Assembly (NCBI GenBank): GCA_963765105.1
Contig: CAVXUW010000004.1
Span: 186,001-250,000, forward strand
Source of the DNA: CALMEC01 sp963765105
GTDB lineage: Bacteria > Actinomycetota > Thermoleophilia > Miltoncostaeales > Miltoncostaeaceae
Length of the DNA stretch: 64,000 bases
Direction: 5' to 3'
Positions 7,742-16,795 of the stretch are shown here, one piece after another. The translations under genes were made by a program, and so were the position numbers. How positions within the stretch are numbered: position 1 is the first letter of the stretch; each line of letters begins with the position of its first letter. The notes under the pieces were generated by a model. That model did not search any database, was not told the DNA's origin, and worked only from the letters and a program-made list of their open reading frames with translations.

Positions 7742-8730
7742 TACGCGCTCCTGGGGTCGAATGGAGGACGACGTGGCAGATGCAGATCGAGCACCTGGCC
7801 GGGACGAAAACCGCGCAGCGACAGCGCTGATGGGCTCACACCGCGAAGCGCGGCAGCGGGGATGAGGCCGACCAACTCACTGTCACCGACCTCCACACCC
7901 AGCCGTTCGGCCTCACGTCGCACCGCCGCCAGCACGACGGCTGGTGGCGAGCGCCGAAAGTCTTCCAGGTTCATCGACACCTGCGCCGCCCCGGCGTGAT
8001 CGAGGTAGAGGCCCAGCGCGCGTACGCCCGGGGGGCCACCACCCGACTCCCGCACGCGTGCGGCGATGGCCCGCGCCTGATCGAGTGTGGCGTGGGGCAA
8101 CCACACGTTCCACGCGATGAGCGGCTCGCGGGCGCCCACCATCACTGCTCCCGCAGTCGGGTGGATGCGGTGCGGGCCGTCGTCCGGAATGAGCGAGCCG
8201 GCCTCCACCGCCTCGACGAGGGCGTCGAGCCCGTCGCGACGAAACTCATGGGGCCGCGTGCGCTCGGAGTCGGCAGCGATGTTCCCGTAGCGGAACACCG
8301 GCAACGCGAGTTCTTCCCCGATGCGTTTGGCAAGGCCCTCGGCCAGCTCGCTTGCCAGTGGCAGGTCCTCGGGTGTGAGCGCAACGATGGGCACGATGTC
8401 GAGGGCGCCGATGCGGGGGTGAACACCCTGGTGGCGGCGCATGTCGATGCGTTCCATGCACTCGCCGGCCAGTGCCACCATGGCGTCTTGTACGGCCAGG
8501 GGGTCACCGGCGACGGTGAAGACGGTGCGGTTGTGGTCGGCGTCGGAGTGGACGTTCAGCAGGCGCACGCGGGGCAGGCGCACGGCGTCGGCGAGCGCGG
8601 CAATGGTGTCGGCGTCGCGTCCCTCACTCACGTTGGGGACGGCGACAGCAACCGGACGCGCCGGAGACGGGGGGAGTGAATCCCGCTCCAGTAGGGGGAC
8701 GCCGGAAAGACCGACCCCGCTATCGTCCAT
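7741..8730 (-). CDS. Glutamate formimidoyltransferase (FTCD N-terminal type)
   Basis: The product has 329 residues. It matches the formiminotransferase half of FTCD, which transfers the formimino group of N-formimino-L-glutamate to tetrahydrofolate in histidine degradation. Recognisable parts are VAVPNVSEGRD, the DADHNRTVFT motif with a catalytic His, HQGVHPRIGALDIVPI, and GAREPLIAWNVWL. There is no cyclodeaminase domain, as in many bacteria. No hut genes are nearby. The ATG at 8730 is the only plausible start. It is separated by 9 bases from the divergent ABC transporter start. It ends in TAA overlapping the next small gene. Confidence 0.88.
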   Translation of the reverse strand: MDDSGVGLSGVPLLERDSLPPSPARPVAVAVPNVSEGRDADTIAALADAVRLPRVRLLNVHSDADHNRTVFTVAGDPLAVQDAMVALAGECMERIDMRRHQGVHPRIGALDIVPIVALTPEDLPLASELAEGLAKRIGEELALPVFRYGNIAADSERTRPHEFRRDGLDALVEAVEAGSLIPDDGPHRIHPTAGAVMVGAREPLIAWNVWLPHATLDQARAIAARVRESGGGPPGVRALGLYLDHAGAAQVSMNLEDFRRSPPAVVLAAVRREAERLGVEVGDSELVGLIPAAALRGVSPSALSLRGFRPGQVLDLHLPRRPPFDPRSA

Positions 8731-8739
8731 CAGACTCTC

Positions 8740-10485
8740 GTGACAACGCTTTTTCGCCTCCTCGCATTCCTTCGACCATACCGCGTTGCGGTGGTCGTTA
8801 CCGCCGTGTCCGCCGCAGGGCTCATGGCGTGTACCGCTGCGATCCCCTGGTTCATCCAGCGCATCATCGACGATGCGCTCACGGCCGACCGCCGCGACTT
8901 GCTGGTACCTCTGGTGCTCGGTGTGCTCGGAGTCGGTGTGGTGAGGATGGTGTTCGCGATGATTCGACGCATTGTGTCGGGCCATGTCAGCCTGGGAGTG
9001 GAGTACGACCTGCGCGGGCGGATCTTCGCCCACGTGCAGCGGTTGTCGTTTCGCTACTTCGACCGCATGCCCGTGGGACAGCTGCTGTCGCGAGCCACGA
9101 ACGACCTGCAAACGGTGCGCTTCTTTCTCGGCTACGGGCTCATCTTCCTGTTCATGAACGCGTTTGCGTTGGTGCTCTACACCGTGCTGCTCGTACTGAT
9201 CGACCCGCTCCTCACCTTGGCCGCTCTGCTGATGGCGCCGATGCTCGTGGCCGTCACCTGGTACTCCAGCCGCAAGACCCAGCCACTCCTGATCGATTCG
9301 CAGCAGCGCGTGGCCGACGTCACCCAATCGGCCGAGGAGAGCATCGTCGGCATCCGCGTCATCACGGCCTTCGGCCAAGAGGAGCGCCAAAGCGAGCGCT
9401 TCGCCGAAACCGCCACCCGGGCGTTCACCGCCAGCGTCAAAGCGACGCGTCTGCAGGCGTTCTACATGTCGCTGATGGGTTTTCTGCCCACAGTGGGCCT
9501 GGCAATCGTGATCCTCCTTGGTGGTTTTCGCACCATCGACGGGCAGCTCACCCTGGGTCAGTTCGTGCAGTTCTACTCATACCTTCTGGCATTGGTGTTT
9601 CCGCTGCGGATGATTGGGTCACTGGTGAGCACCGCCCAGCGCGCCGCGGCCGCCGGAGTCCGCATCTTCGAGGTGCTCGACACCGAGCCCGACCTCGCCT
9701 CCCCTGCCAACCCTGTTCCGCTGGCAAACACGGGCGGCGCGGTGCACTTCGACGGGGTGTCGTTCCGCCACAGCGACGAAGGCGACGAGGTGTTATCGGA
9801 TGTTGATCTCGCCATTGAGGCGGGGCGCGTGGTGGCGCTCATCGGTCCGACGGGGTCGGGCAAGACCTCCCTCACCCAGCTCATCCCCCGCTTCTACGAT
9901 GTCGACGACGGGCGGATGCTGCTCGACGGCGTGGACGTGCGCGACGTCGACCTCGACGAGCTCCGGCGTGCCGTCGGGGTCGTCTCACAGGAGCCCTTCT
10001 TGTTCTCGCTGTCGGTACGCGAGAACATCGCCTACGGGCGGGCCGACGCCACTGACCAGCAGGTCGAGGCCGCCGCCCGCCTGGCGCAGGCCGACGGGTT
10101 CATTGCCAACCTCCCTGATGGCTACGACACGATCGTTGGCGAGCGTGGTTACACACTGTCCGGTGGGCAGCGTCAACGCATCGCCATCGCACGCGCCGTG
10201 ATCACCGACCCACAGGTGCTCATCCTCGACGAGGCCACGGCATCGATCGACGCCTCCACCGAGCGTGAGATCCAGTCGGCGCTGCGCGCGGTCATGGCCG
10301 GTCGCACCACCTTCATCATCGCCCACCGCCTCTCGACCATCGCACTGGCCGACGAGATCGTCGTGCTCGACGCCGGTCGCGTCGTGGCACGCGGAACCCA
10401 CGACACGCTCTACGGAACGAGCGACGTATACCGCGAGATCTACGATGGCGGCCTCGCCCGGCCCGAGCTGGTGGTGGGCACATGA
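8740..10485 (+). CDS. ABC exporter, fused permease and ATPase, subunit 1
   Basis: The product has 581 residues: six membrane helices (about residues 1-310) then a nucleotide-binding domain. Walker A is GPTGSGKTS, the signature LSGGQRQRIAIARA, Walker B LILDEATASID, and the switch His is in IIAHRLSTI, all intact. It would pump lipids, drugs or peptides outward. The next gene encodes a second half-transporter overlapping by four bases (ATGA), so the two most likely form a heterodimer. The GTG start at 8740 has no Shine-Dalgarno; a TATCGT box 13 bases upstream suggests a very short leader. The substrate cannot be told. Confidence 0.92.
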   Translation: MTTLFRLLAFLRPYRVAVVVTAVSAAGLMACTAAIPWFIQRIIDDALTADRRDLLVPLVLGVLGVGVVRMVFAMIRRIVSGHVSLGVEYDLRGRIFAHVQRLSFRYFDRMPVGQLLSRATNDLQTVRFFLGYGLIFLFMNAFALVLYTVLLVLIDPLLTLAALLMAPMLVAVTWYSSRKTQPLLIDSQQRVADVTQSAEESIVGIRVITAFGQEERQSERFAETATRAFTASVKATRLQAFYMSLMGFLPTVGLAIVILLGGFRTIDGQLTLGQFVQFYSYLLALVFPLRMIGSLVSTAQRAAAAGVRIFEVLDTEPDLASPANPVPLANTGGAVHFDGVSFRHSDEGDEVLSDVDLAIEAGRVVALIGPTGSGKTSLTQLIPRFYDVDDGRMLLDGVDVRDVDLDELRRAVGVVSQEPFLFSLSVRENIAYGRADATDQQVEAAARLAQADGFIANLPDGYDTIVGERGYTLSGGQRQRIAIARAVITDPQVLILDEATASIDASTEREIQSALRAVMAGRTTFIIAHRLSTIALADEIVVLDAGRVVARGTHDTLYGTSDVYREIYDGGLARPELVVGT

Positions 10486-12296
10486 GCATCGGCCGTCCCC
10501 CCGGACACGGCCCGGCCCACGTCGTCCTCGGCAACCTCGTCGACCGCGACGCCCAGCAGGGTCGTGTGCCGGTCAAGAAACTCCGCAAGCTGGGTCCGTA
10601 CTTCCGCCCCTACCGCGGCCGGATTCTCCTCACGCTGGGCACGATGATCGTGGTGGCCGCCGCGGGTTTGGCCTCACCCAAGCTCGCCCAGATCGCCATC
10701 GACGACGGCATCCGCCAGGGCGATCGCGGGGTACTCATCTGGGCAATGTCACTGTTGGTCGGTGCGGGCGTGGTGGGCTTGCTTGCCGGATACGCGCAGA
10801 CGTATCTCTCCGCGGCGGTGGGTGAAGGCATCCTCCTGAACGTCCGCACCGACCTGTTCGCCCACATCATGCGCCTCTCCCTGGGCCATCACGAACGCGT
10901 GCCCACCGGGGTCACCGTCAGCCGCCTCACCAGCGATATCGAGGCGCTGCGACAGCTCGTGACCGATGGCGTGACGACGTTGGTGGTGCAGGGCCTCACC
11001 TTCGTGGGCGTCATCGTCATCCTATTCAGCTACGACTGGCAGTTGGCGCTCGTGGCGTTTGCCGTGTTCCCGGTCCTGGCCCTCGCCACCGCGGTGTTTC
11101 GCGTGCACTCGGCGAAGGCCTACCGCCTCACCCGCGAGAAGGTGGCCGGGGTGCTCTCGTCACTGCAGGAGACGATCTCCGGGGTGCGCGTGGTGCAGGC
11201 CTTCGGGCGGCAGGAGCCGGCCGAGCGCGAGTTCCAGCTCGTGAACGACGACTACCGAAGGGCCAACATGCAGACCATCCGCGTGTCGGGTCTGTACTTC
11301 CCCTCGGTGGAGCTGCTCACCGCGGTGGGCACGGCCCTGGTGCTCCTTTTCGGCGGCTGGCGCGTGCTGGACGACGACCTCACCGTCGGCGTGCTCGTCG
11401 CGTTCCTCGGCTACGTCGTCATCTTCTTCGACCCCATCCAGCAGCTCTCACAGTTGTATGGAACGTTCCAGTCGGCAATGGCGGCTCTCGAGAAGATCCT
11501 GGGGGTAATGGAGACCGCCCCCACCCTGGTCGACCAACCTGGAGCTGCCGAACTCCCGCCCGTCGCGGGCGCAATCGAGCTACGCGACGTGACCTTCGCC
11601 TACCTGGACGACCCGGTGTTGCACGACATCAACCTGTCGATCGCCGCAGGCCAGACGGTGGCCTTGGTTGGCCCCACCGGCGCCGGAAAGTCGACGCTGG
11701 CAAAGATCATCGCCCGTTTCTACGACCCCGACTCGGGCACGGTCAGCATCGACGGGCACGACCTCACCGAGGTGTCCCTCGCGTCGCTTCGCGCGCAGCT
11801 GGGGATCGTGCCGCAGGAGGGCTACCTGTTCAGCGGTACCGTGGCCGACAACCTGCGCTTCGCCCGCCCCGACGCCACCGACGCCGATATCCGCGCGGCC
11901 ACCGACGCGGTTGGCGCAACCGAGTTCATCGATGCCTTGCCGGACGGCTTCGACACTCAGATCGAGGAGCGCGGCGCGCGCCTGTCGTCCGGGCAGCAGC
12001 AGCTTTTGGCCTTTGCGCGGGCCCTGGTCGCCCGGCCGCGTCTGTTGATCCTGGATGAGGCAACGAGCTCCGTCGACCTGCGGGCCGAAGCACGAATCGA
12101 CACCGCGCTCGAAACCCTCCTGGCGGGACGCACGGCCATCGTGATCGCCCACCGCCTGTCAACCATTCGCCGCGCCGACCGCATCCTGGTGATCGACGGT
12201 GGCCGCATCGTCGAGCAGGGCACCCACGCCGAGCTACTCACGGCCGGCGGCCACTACGCCCGCCTGTACACCGACTGGGAACGACAGGTCGCGTGA
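10482..12296 (+). CDS. ABC exporter, fused permease and ATPase, subunit 2
   Basis: The product has 604 residues. A hydrophilic N-terminal extension of about 35 residues (MSIGRPPGHG...) precedes six membrane helices and the ATPase domain. Walker A is GPTGAGKST, Walker B LILDEATSSVD, and the His switch is IVIAHRLSTI. The signature is LSSGQQQLLAFARA, departing from LSGGQ, which points to unequal ATP sites in a heterodimer with the preceding subunit. Start and stop overlap both neighbours by four bases, so the three genes 8740-12967 form one operon. Confidence 0.92.
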   Translation: MSIGRPPGHGPAHVVLGNLVDRDAQQGRVPVKKLRKLGPYFRPYRGRILLTLGTMIVVAAAGLASPKLAQIAIDDGIRQGDRGVLIWAMSLLVGAGVVGLLAGYAQTYLSAAVGEGILLNVRTDLFAHIMRLSLGHHERVPTGVTVSRLTSDIEALRQLVTDGVTTLVVQGLTFVGVIVILFSYDWQLALVAFAVFPVLALATAVFRVHSAKAYRLTREKVAGVLSSLQETISGVRVVQAFGRQEPAEREFQLVNDDYRRANMQTIRVSGLYFPSVELLTAVGTALVLLFGGWRVLDDDLTVGVLVAFLGYVVIFFDPIQQLSQLYGTFQSAMAALEKILGVMETAPTLVDQPGAAELPPVAGAIELRDVTFAYLDDPVLHDINLSIAAGQTVALVGPTGAGKSTLAKIIARFYDPDSGTVSIDGHDLTEVSLASLRAQLGIVPQEGYLFSGTVADNLRFARPDATDADIRAATDAVGATEFIDALPDGFDTQIEERGARLSSGQQQLLAFARALVARPRLLILDEATSSVDLRAEARIDTALETLLAGRTAIVIAHRLSTIRRADRILVIDGGRIVEQGTHAELLTAGGHYARLYTDWERQVA

Positions 12297-12967
12297 GTGC
12301 TCACCGGCCGCGGGCGGTGTTGTTCGACGCCTACGGCACGCTGTTCGACGTCCACAGCGTCACCGCCGCAGCGGAGGAGCTGTTTCCCGGCAGCGGGCAG
12401 TCCCTCAGCGAGAAGTGGCGTGAAACCCAAATGACCTATTCGCGCCTGCTCACCTTGGCCGGCCGGTACGAGCCGTTTTGGGACCTCACCCGCTCGGCGC
12501 TGCGCTTCGCCGCCCGCGCCCATGGCCTCACCCTCGATGCCGACGCCGAGGAGAGCCTGATGGACGAATACCTCCACCTCACCCCTTTCCCGGAAAACCA
12601 CGGGGTCCTCAGCGCTCTCCAGGGCCGGGGCGTTCGCGCCGGCGTCCTCTCCAATGGTGATCCGGACATGTTGATCGCGGCCACCACAAGCGCCGACTTC
12701 AGCGACCTCCTGGCGCCAATCCTCAGCGTGCAGCCGGTGCGGCGCTACAAGCCCGACCCGGCGACCTACGCCCTCGGCCCCGCCGCCCTGCAGCTCCGTA
12801 CGAGCGACATCCTCTTCGTCTCAAGTAACGGATGGGATGCGATCGGCGCCACCTGGTGCGGTTACCCGACGCTCTGGGTCAACCGCACCGGGGCGCCGGC
12901 CGACGAGCTGGGCGTTTCGCCAACCCATACCGCAGATTCGTTGGACGCGGTCCTCGACATGGTCTGA
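12293..12967 (+). CDS. HAD hydrolase, type II haloacid dehalogenase-like
   Basis: The product has 224 residues. The HAD motifs are present: FDAYGTLFD with the nucleophile Asp near residue 12, SNG (motif 2), RRYKPDP (Lys, motif 3) and SSNGWDAIGA (motif 4). This set is typical of L-2-haloacid dehalogenases, which replace the halogen of 2-haloalkanoic acids with hydroxyl, but many relatives are phosphatases of unknown substrate. The GTG start overlaps the stop of the second ABC subunit in GTGA, so it is the last gene of that operon. A link between the hydrolase and the exporter substrate is possible but not shown. Confidence 0.85.
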   Translation: MSAHRPRAVLFDAYGTLFDVHSVTAAAEELFPGSGQSLSEKWRETQMTYSRLLTLAGRYEPFWDLTRSALRFAARAHGLTLDADAEESLMDEYLHLTPFPENHGVLSALQGRGVRAGVLSNGDPDMLIAATTSADFSDLLAPILSVQPVRRYKPDPATYALGPAALQLRTSDILFVSSNGWDAIGATWCGYPTLWVNRTGAPADELGVSPTHTADSLDAVLDMV

Positions 12968-13019
12968 CACGGGAGCGTTGCCGAGCGTGGGACGGTAGGT
13001 GGGGCCAACCGAGGACAGT

Positions 13020-13039
13020 GACCGTCGCGAATGACGGTC
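13020..13039. terminator. Hairpin between convergent HAD and GH15 genes
   Basis: GACCGTC (13020-13026) pairs with GACGGTC (13033-13039) across a 6-base loop. It lies in the 73-base gap between two converging genes and could serve both strands. No T-run follows. Confidence 0.4.
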
Positions 13040-13040
13040 G

Positions 13041-14834
13041 CTAGCGCGAGCCAACAGCGTCCGAACGCCGCGCTCTTTCGAGCGCAAGCGCCGCGCCGAC
13101 CAACGCCAGATGCGTGAACGCCTGAGGCATGTTTCCGAGCTGACGGTTCGCAACGGGGTCGTACTCCTCGGACAGCAACCCGACGTCGTTGCGGAGGTCC
13201 AGCAAGCGTTCGAAAAGCTCACGCGCCTCGTCGCGATGGCCCTGCATTGCGAGAACAGACACAAGCCAGAACGAACAGGGCAGGAACACCCCCTCGTCCG
13301 CCGTCAATCCGTCGACCGCCCCGTCGTTCTGCGTCACGTATCGCAGGACCAGGCCGTCGCGCGTGAGGTCGCGTCGAATCGCCGCGACCGTCGCGACCAC
13401 TCGGGGGTCATCGGCCGGCAGGAACCCGACGAGCGGCATCAGCAGCACACTCGCGTCGAGCTCGGTCGAGCCGTACGACTGGGAGAAGGCCCGTCGGTGC
13501 TCACTCCAGCCGCGCTCACACACCTCGGCGTGGATCTCGTCGCGTAACTCTCGCCATCGTTCGACCGGGCCGTGCCGGCCGAACTGCTCGCAGAACTTCA
13601 CACCCCGATCGAACGCCACCCAACACATCATCTTCGAGTGGGTGAAGTGCCGGGCCGGTCCACGCACCTCCCAGATACCGGCGTCCGGTCGGCGCCAACC
13701 CTCGTCCAACCAGCCCAAGAGCGTCACCATCAACGCCCATGAATCGTCGTCGGCCGTCACACCGTGCAGGCGTGTGCGGTACATGGCATCAAGCACTTCG
13801 CCGTACACGTCGAGTTGCAACTGGGTCGATGCGGCGTTGCCGACCCGCACCGGTCGTGAACCCTCGAACCCGTCGAGCCATTCAAGTTCCCGCTCATCCA
13901 ATCGACGCTCACCAGCGATGCCGTACATGATCTGAAGCGCTGCCGGATCACCCGCCACCGCCCGCAGGAGCCATGCCCGCCATGCACGCGCCTCGGTCCG
14001 GTAGCCGCAGTCGAGCATTGCCCCGAGCGTCAGCGCCGCGTCGCGCAACCAGCAGAACCGATAGTCCCAGTTTCGTGGACCACCGATCACCTCCGGCAGC
14101 GACGATGTCGGTGCCGCGACAACCCCGCCGGTCGGTGCATACGTCAGTGCCTTCAGGACTCGCAGCGACTGGTGGATCTCCTCGTGGTAGTCACCGGAAT
14201 GGCCGCACGACGACGCCCAGTCCAACCAGTAGTCCTCGGTCTGGGTCAATGCCGCCTCGGGATCGATCGCTCGTGGCAGGCGACGCTGATGCGAGGGGCA
14301 CCACGTCAGCGTGAACGGGATCCGTTCACCGGAACGGACGACAAACTCCGACACTGTTGCCAGGTTCTCTCCGTGGATCTCGACCGGCGTGCGAAAGCAC
14401 AGCGCATCCGGCCCGGCGATCGCCAGGCGCGCATGGTCGACCCTGCGGACCCAGGGCACGATCTGCCCAAAGTCGAACCGGATGACCAGCTCGGACCGCA
14501 TCGGGACCTCGCCGTCCAGCCCTTCCACAATCCGCACGATGTCGGCGGCGCGGTTGCGGGGGGGCATGAACTCGATCAGGCGAAGCGTGCCGTGGTCTGT
14601 CTCGACCACCGACTCCAGGATGAGCGTGTCGTGCCGGTAGCGCCGGGTGCAGCGTTGGACCGCGACGGTGGGCGCCAGCTTCCACCGTCCGTTCTCAGCA
14701 GTTCCGAGCAGCGCCGAAAAGCACGCCCCAGAATCGAAGCGGGGCAAACAGCACCAATCGATCGACCCGTCGCGGCCAACAAGCGCCGCGGTCTGCAGAT
14801 CGCCGATCAGCGCGTAGTCCTCGATGCGGCTCAC
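13041..14834 (-). CDS. Glycoside hydrolase family 15 (glucoamylase/trehalase type)
   Basis: The product has about 597 residues. It starts SRIEDYALIGDLQTAALVGR, the conserved N-terminus of the GH15 group that includes actinobacterial trehalases and glucan 1,4-alpha-glucosidases. An N-terminal beta-sandwich (1-230) is followed by the (alpha/alpha)6 barrel: NWDYRFCWLRDAALTL, ERELEWLDGFEGSRPVRVGN with a likely catalytic Glu, and TADEGVFLPCSFWLVSVLA with the second. No signal peptide, so cytoplasmic. I chose the GTG at 14834 because TACGAT lies 7 bases upstream (leaderless); the ATG at 14843 overlaps that box. It probably hydrolyses trehalose or short alpha-glucans. Confidence 0.9.
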   Translation of the reverse strand: MSRIEDYALIGDLQTAALVGRDGSIDWCCLPRFDSGACFSALLGTAENGRWKLAPTVAVQRCTRRYRHDTLILESVVETDHGTLRLIEFMPPRNRAADIVRIVEGLDGEVPMRSELVIRFDFGQIVPWVRRVDHARLAIAGPDALCFRTPVEIHGENLATVSEFVVRSGERIPFTLTWCPSHQRRLPRAIDPEAALTQTEDYWLDWASSCGHSGDYHEEIHQSLRVLKALTYAPTGGVVAAPTSSLPEVIGGPRNWDYRFCWLRDAALTLGAMLDCGYRTEARAWRAWLLRAVAGDPAALQIMYGIAGERRLDERELEWLDGFEGSRPVRVGNAASTQLQLDVYGEVLDAMYRTRLHGVTADDDSWALMVTLLGWLDEGWRRPDAGIWEVRGPARHFTHSKMMCWVAFDRGVKFCEQFGRHGPVERWRELRDEIHAEVCERGWSEHRRAFSQSYGSTELDASVLLMPLVGFLPADDPRVVATVAAIRRDLTRDGLVLRYVTQNDGAVDGLTADEGVFLPCSFWLVSVLAMQGHRDEARELFERLLDLRNDVGLLSEEYDPVANRQLGNMPQAFTHLALVGAALALERARRSDAVGSR

Positions 14835-14841
14835 GCGGCGC

Positions 14842-14847
14842 ATCGTA
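14842..14847 (-). promoter_or_regulatory. Leaderless -10 box for GH15 gene
   Basis: TACGAT on the minus strand lies 7 bases before the GTG at 14834. The box overlaps an upstream in-frame ATG, which argues that the ATG would not be transcribed from this promoter. Confidence 0.45.
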
Positions 14848-14902
14848 CGACTCTCACCCGAGAGACGATGTGAGAGAGCAGACGTCGTTCACGACATCAC
14901 CC

Positions 14903-15355
14903 CTAACGGCGTTCGCCCCAGCGCATCGCTCCGCGTCGCGAGTCCTCCTCATCCTCGGTAGCAGCAACCGCGCGTAGCCACTGGGGCACCGGGATCGGGG
15001 TGCGGGTCGCGCGGTCGACGCACACGTGAACGAGCTCGCCGGTCGCGACTACGACCCCGTCGCGGGTGAACTCGTGGCGGCTGCGAAACGAGGTACGGCC
15101 GATCCCGCCCATCCAGGTCCGGAGGGTGATCAGATCGTCCAGATGCACGCGCTCAGCGATGGAAAGGTGCGTGTCCACGATGGGAATGCCCGGGCCCTCG
15201 GCGAGCAGCCGCGAGAAAGGGTAGCCGACCTCTGCCAGCCATTCACTCACGCCACGATCGATCCAGCGGTGGAACGTCAGGAAATGGACCTGGGCGACGT
15301 CCACCTCCGACATGGCGATGCGGCGGGTTTGGGTGTGGACGTGGGGGCGGACCAT
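14903..15355 (-). CDS. Acyl-CoA thioesterase, 4HBT hotdog fold
   Basis: The product has 150 residues, the usual single-hotdog length. The N-terminal part RRIAMSEVDVAQVHFLTFHRWIDRG matches the YbgC/FadM family, in which an Asp near the start of the long helix is catalytic. The later strand FTRDGVVVATGELVHVCVD is typical of the fold. It should hydrolyse short or medium acyl-CoA esters in the cytoplasm. I chose the ATG at 15355: TACTCT lies 6 bases upstream, fitting a leaderless transcript. It is a single gene, followed by GH15 on the same strand after 59 bases. Confidence 0.8.
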   Translation of the reverse strand: MVRPHVHTQTRRIAMSEVDVAQVHFLTFHRWIDRGVSEWLAEVGYPFSRLLAEGPGIPIVDTHLSIAERVHLDDLITLRTWMGGIGRTSFRSRHEFTRDGVVVATGELVHVCVDRATRTPIPVPQWLRAVAATEDEEDSRRGAMRWGERR

Positions 15356-15361
15356 CGCTTC

Positions 15362-15367
15362 AGAGTA
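15362..15367 (-). promoter_or_regulatory. Leaderless -10 box for thioesterase gene
   Basis: TACTCT on the minus strand is followed by 6 bases and the ATG at 15355, with no Shine-Dalgarno sequence between. Confidence 0.5.
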
Positions 15368-15559
15368 GTCCGCGAGGGAAGCTGGACGGAAATAATCCCG
15401 CAAATAGCGGCATTGTGTCGTCGTTTAGGGGGGTGGATCTTTCTCTCCCAGCCCTTTCTTAAGTGGAACCCGGAATTCGGGCCAAACTGAACTTTTGGGG
15501 AGTTTTTTTCATCCCTTTTTGTGATTACTTATTGAGGTATTCATGAAGGTTTTTGACCC

Positions 15560-16795
15560 TTGGTAGACATCGAACAGCGTGACCATGACCGAGAGGCGCG
15601 GCGGCAAGCCGTCTGCGCTGCGCTGAGTACGGCCCCCGGCCTCATTCGCTACGCAGCCCGTTTCACGCGCTCGATCGAGGACGCGGAGGACGCGTACCAG
15701 CGGGCCATGGAAATCGCGCTGATGAAGGCGCCTGTTACCGATCAGGACGGCTTCATGGCGTGGCTGCGGACGGTCATTCGCCGAAGCGCCCGTGAGATTG
15801 CCGACGCACGTGCAACAGAGACGCCGCTCGCCGGTGAGGAGCTCGACCTCACCGTCAACCGCGTCGCAAACCACCAGTCCCCCAGCCCGCAATCGATCGT
15901 TGAGTGGCGTGAGCGCTACCACGTTGTTCAGGACGCTCTCACCGGCCTCAGCGACCCTCAGCGTGTGTGTTTGATGCTCATGAGCACGGGCGTCTCGGTG
16001 GAAGAGATCGGCAGCGCCACCGGCTTCAGCGAACGCAAGGTGGAGCGCTGCATCGCCGAGGGACGCTCACGCCTGCGTGCGTGGGAGGTGCGTGTCAGCA
16101 ACGGCATCGAGTGTGAACGCATCGCACCACTGATCGAGCGCGTGACCGAGAACCTGGCCTCCCGCAGTGAGCGCAGCACCCTCTCGCGCCACGTTCGTCA
16201 CTGTGGGCATTGCCGCGTCGCCTTTCACGGACGGCGTGAACAGCTGCGCGTCATGGCCGCACTCGTTCCGGGCGCCCTCATCGCACCGGATGTTCTGCAG
16301 ATACATCCCCCCGACCCCAGCTTCGCGCTGAGCTGGTGGGAGCGAATGACCGGTTCCGCCACCGTCCGCGCCGGACAGACCATGCAGGTGATGCTCGACC
16401 TGCCGGGGATTGCCGCGTCCAAGGCGGGCGCCGGGGCCATTGCCGCCGTGGCCGCGGGAACGATTAGCGCGCCGCTGGTGCTCGACGCGGTGCGAACGTC
16501 TCCGTCCCCGCGGGAACCCTCGATCGCCCTTCGTGCGACGGCGGTCACCCCCGCATCCCTCGCACCGGCCGTACCGGCGAAACCGCCTCGAACGAAGCGG
16601 CCCTCCCCGGCGGTCGCGCAAACGCCCAAGGTGACCCCGGTCTCGGCGAAGCCCGCCACCCGAGTCACACCACGACGCAAAGCCGCTGCTGTGCGCAGCA
16701 GCGCACGCTCGGCGACGTATCGCCCCACCACGCCACGGCCGAAGGTTCGCGCCACGGCTCGCCCATCATCCCCCGCATTGGAGTTTGGACCGTGA
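15560..16795 (+). CDS. ECF-type sigma factor fused to an anti-sigma zinc finger and a membrane segment
   Basis: The product has 411 residues. Residues ~20-85 fit sigma region 2 (YAARFTRSIEDAEDAYQRAM), and 120-178 fit region 4 with its HTH (VSVEEIGSATGFSERKVERC). Residues 185-218 then match the zf-HC2 anti-sigma zinc finger: Cys185 and His211-x3-Cys215-x2-Cys218. A hydrophobic stretch (288-308) may span the membrane, and the rest (310-411) is a Pro/Ala/Arg/Thr-rich tail. Sigma factor and inhibitor thus appear joined in one membrane-bound chain. The TTG at 15560 follows an in-frame stop closely and has GAAGG about 10 bases upstream. The stop overlaps the next gene (GTGA), so it heads the operon of secreted Ig-like proteins and may control it. 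Confidence 0.8.
   Translation: MVDIEQRDHDREARRQAVCAALSTAPGLIRYAARFTRSIEDAEDAYQRAMEIALMKAPVTDQDGFMAWLRTVIRRSAREIADARATETPLAGEELDLTVNRVANHQSPSPQSIVEWRERYHVVQDALTGLSDPQRVCLMLMSTGVSVEEIGSATGFSERKVERCIAEGRSRLRAWEVRVSNGIECERIAPLIERVTENLASRSERSTLSRHVRHCGHCRVAFHGRREQLRVMAALVPGALIAPDVLQIHPPDPSFALSWWERMTGSATVRAGQTMQVMLDLPGIAASKAGAGAIAAVAAGTISAPLVLDAVRTSPSPREPSIALRATAVTPASLAPAVPAKPPRTKRPSPAVAQTPKVTPVSAKPATRVTPRRKAAAVRSSARSATYRPTTPRPKVRATARPSSPALEFGP

Noticed and set aside
7741..9390. Longer minus-strand start for the formiminotransferase reaching 9390
   Set aside because: The extra 220 residues are antisense to the ABC exporter and His/Asp-rich noise; family similarity begins after 8730.
15497..15526. 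Terminator in the AT-rich stretch before the sigma gene (GGGA...TCCC plus T-run)
   Set aside because: The stem is only four pairs with a T-rich loop; too weak to call.
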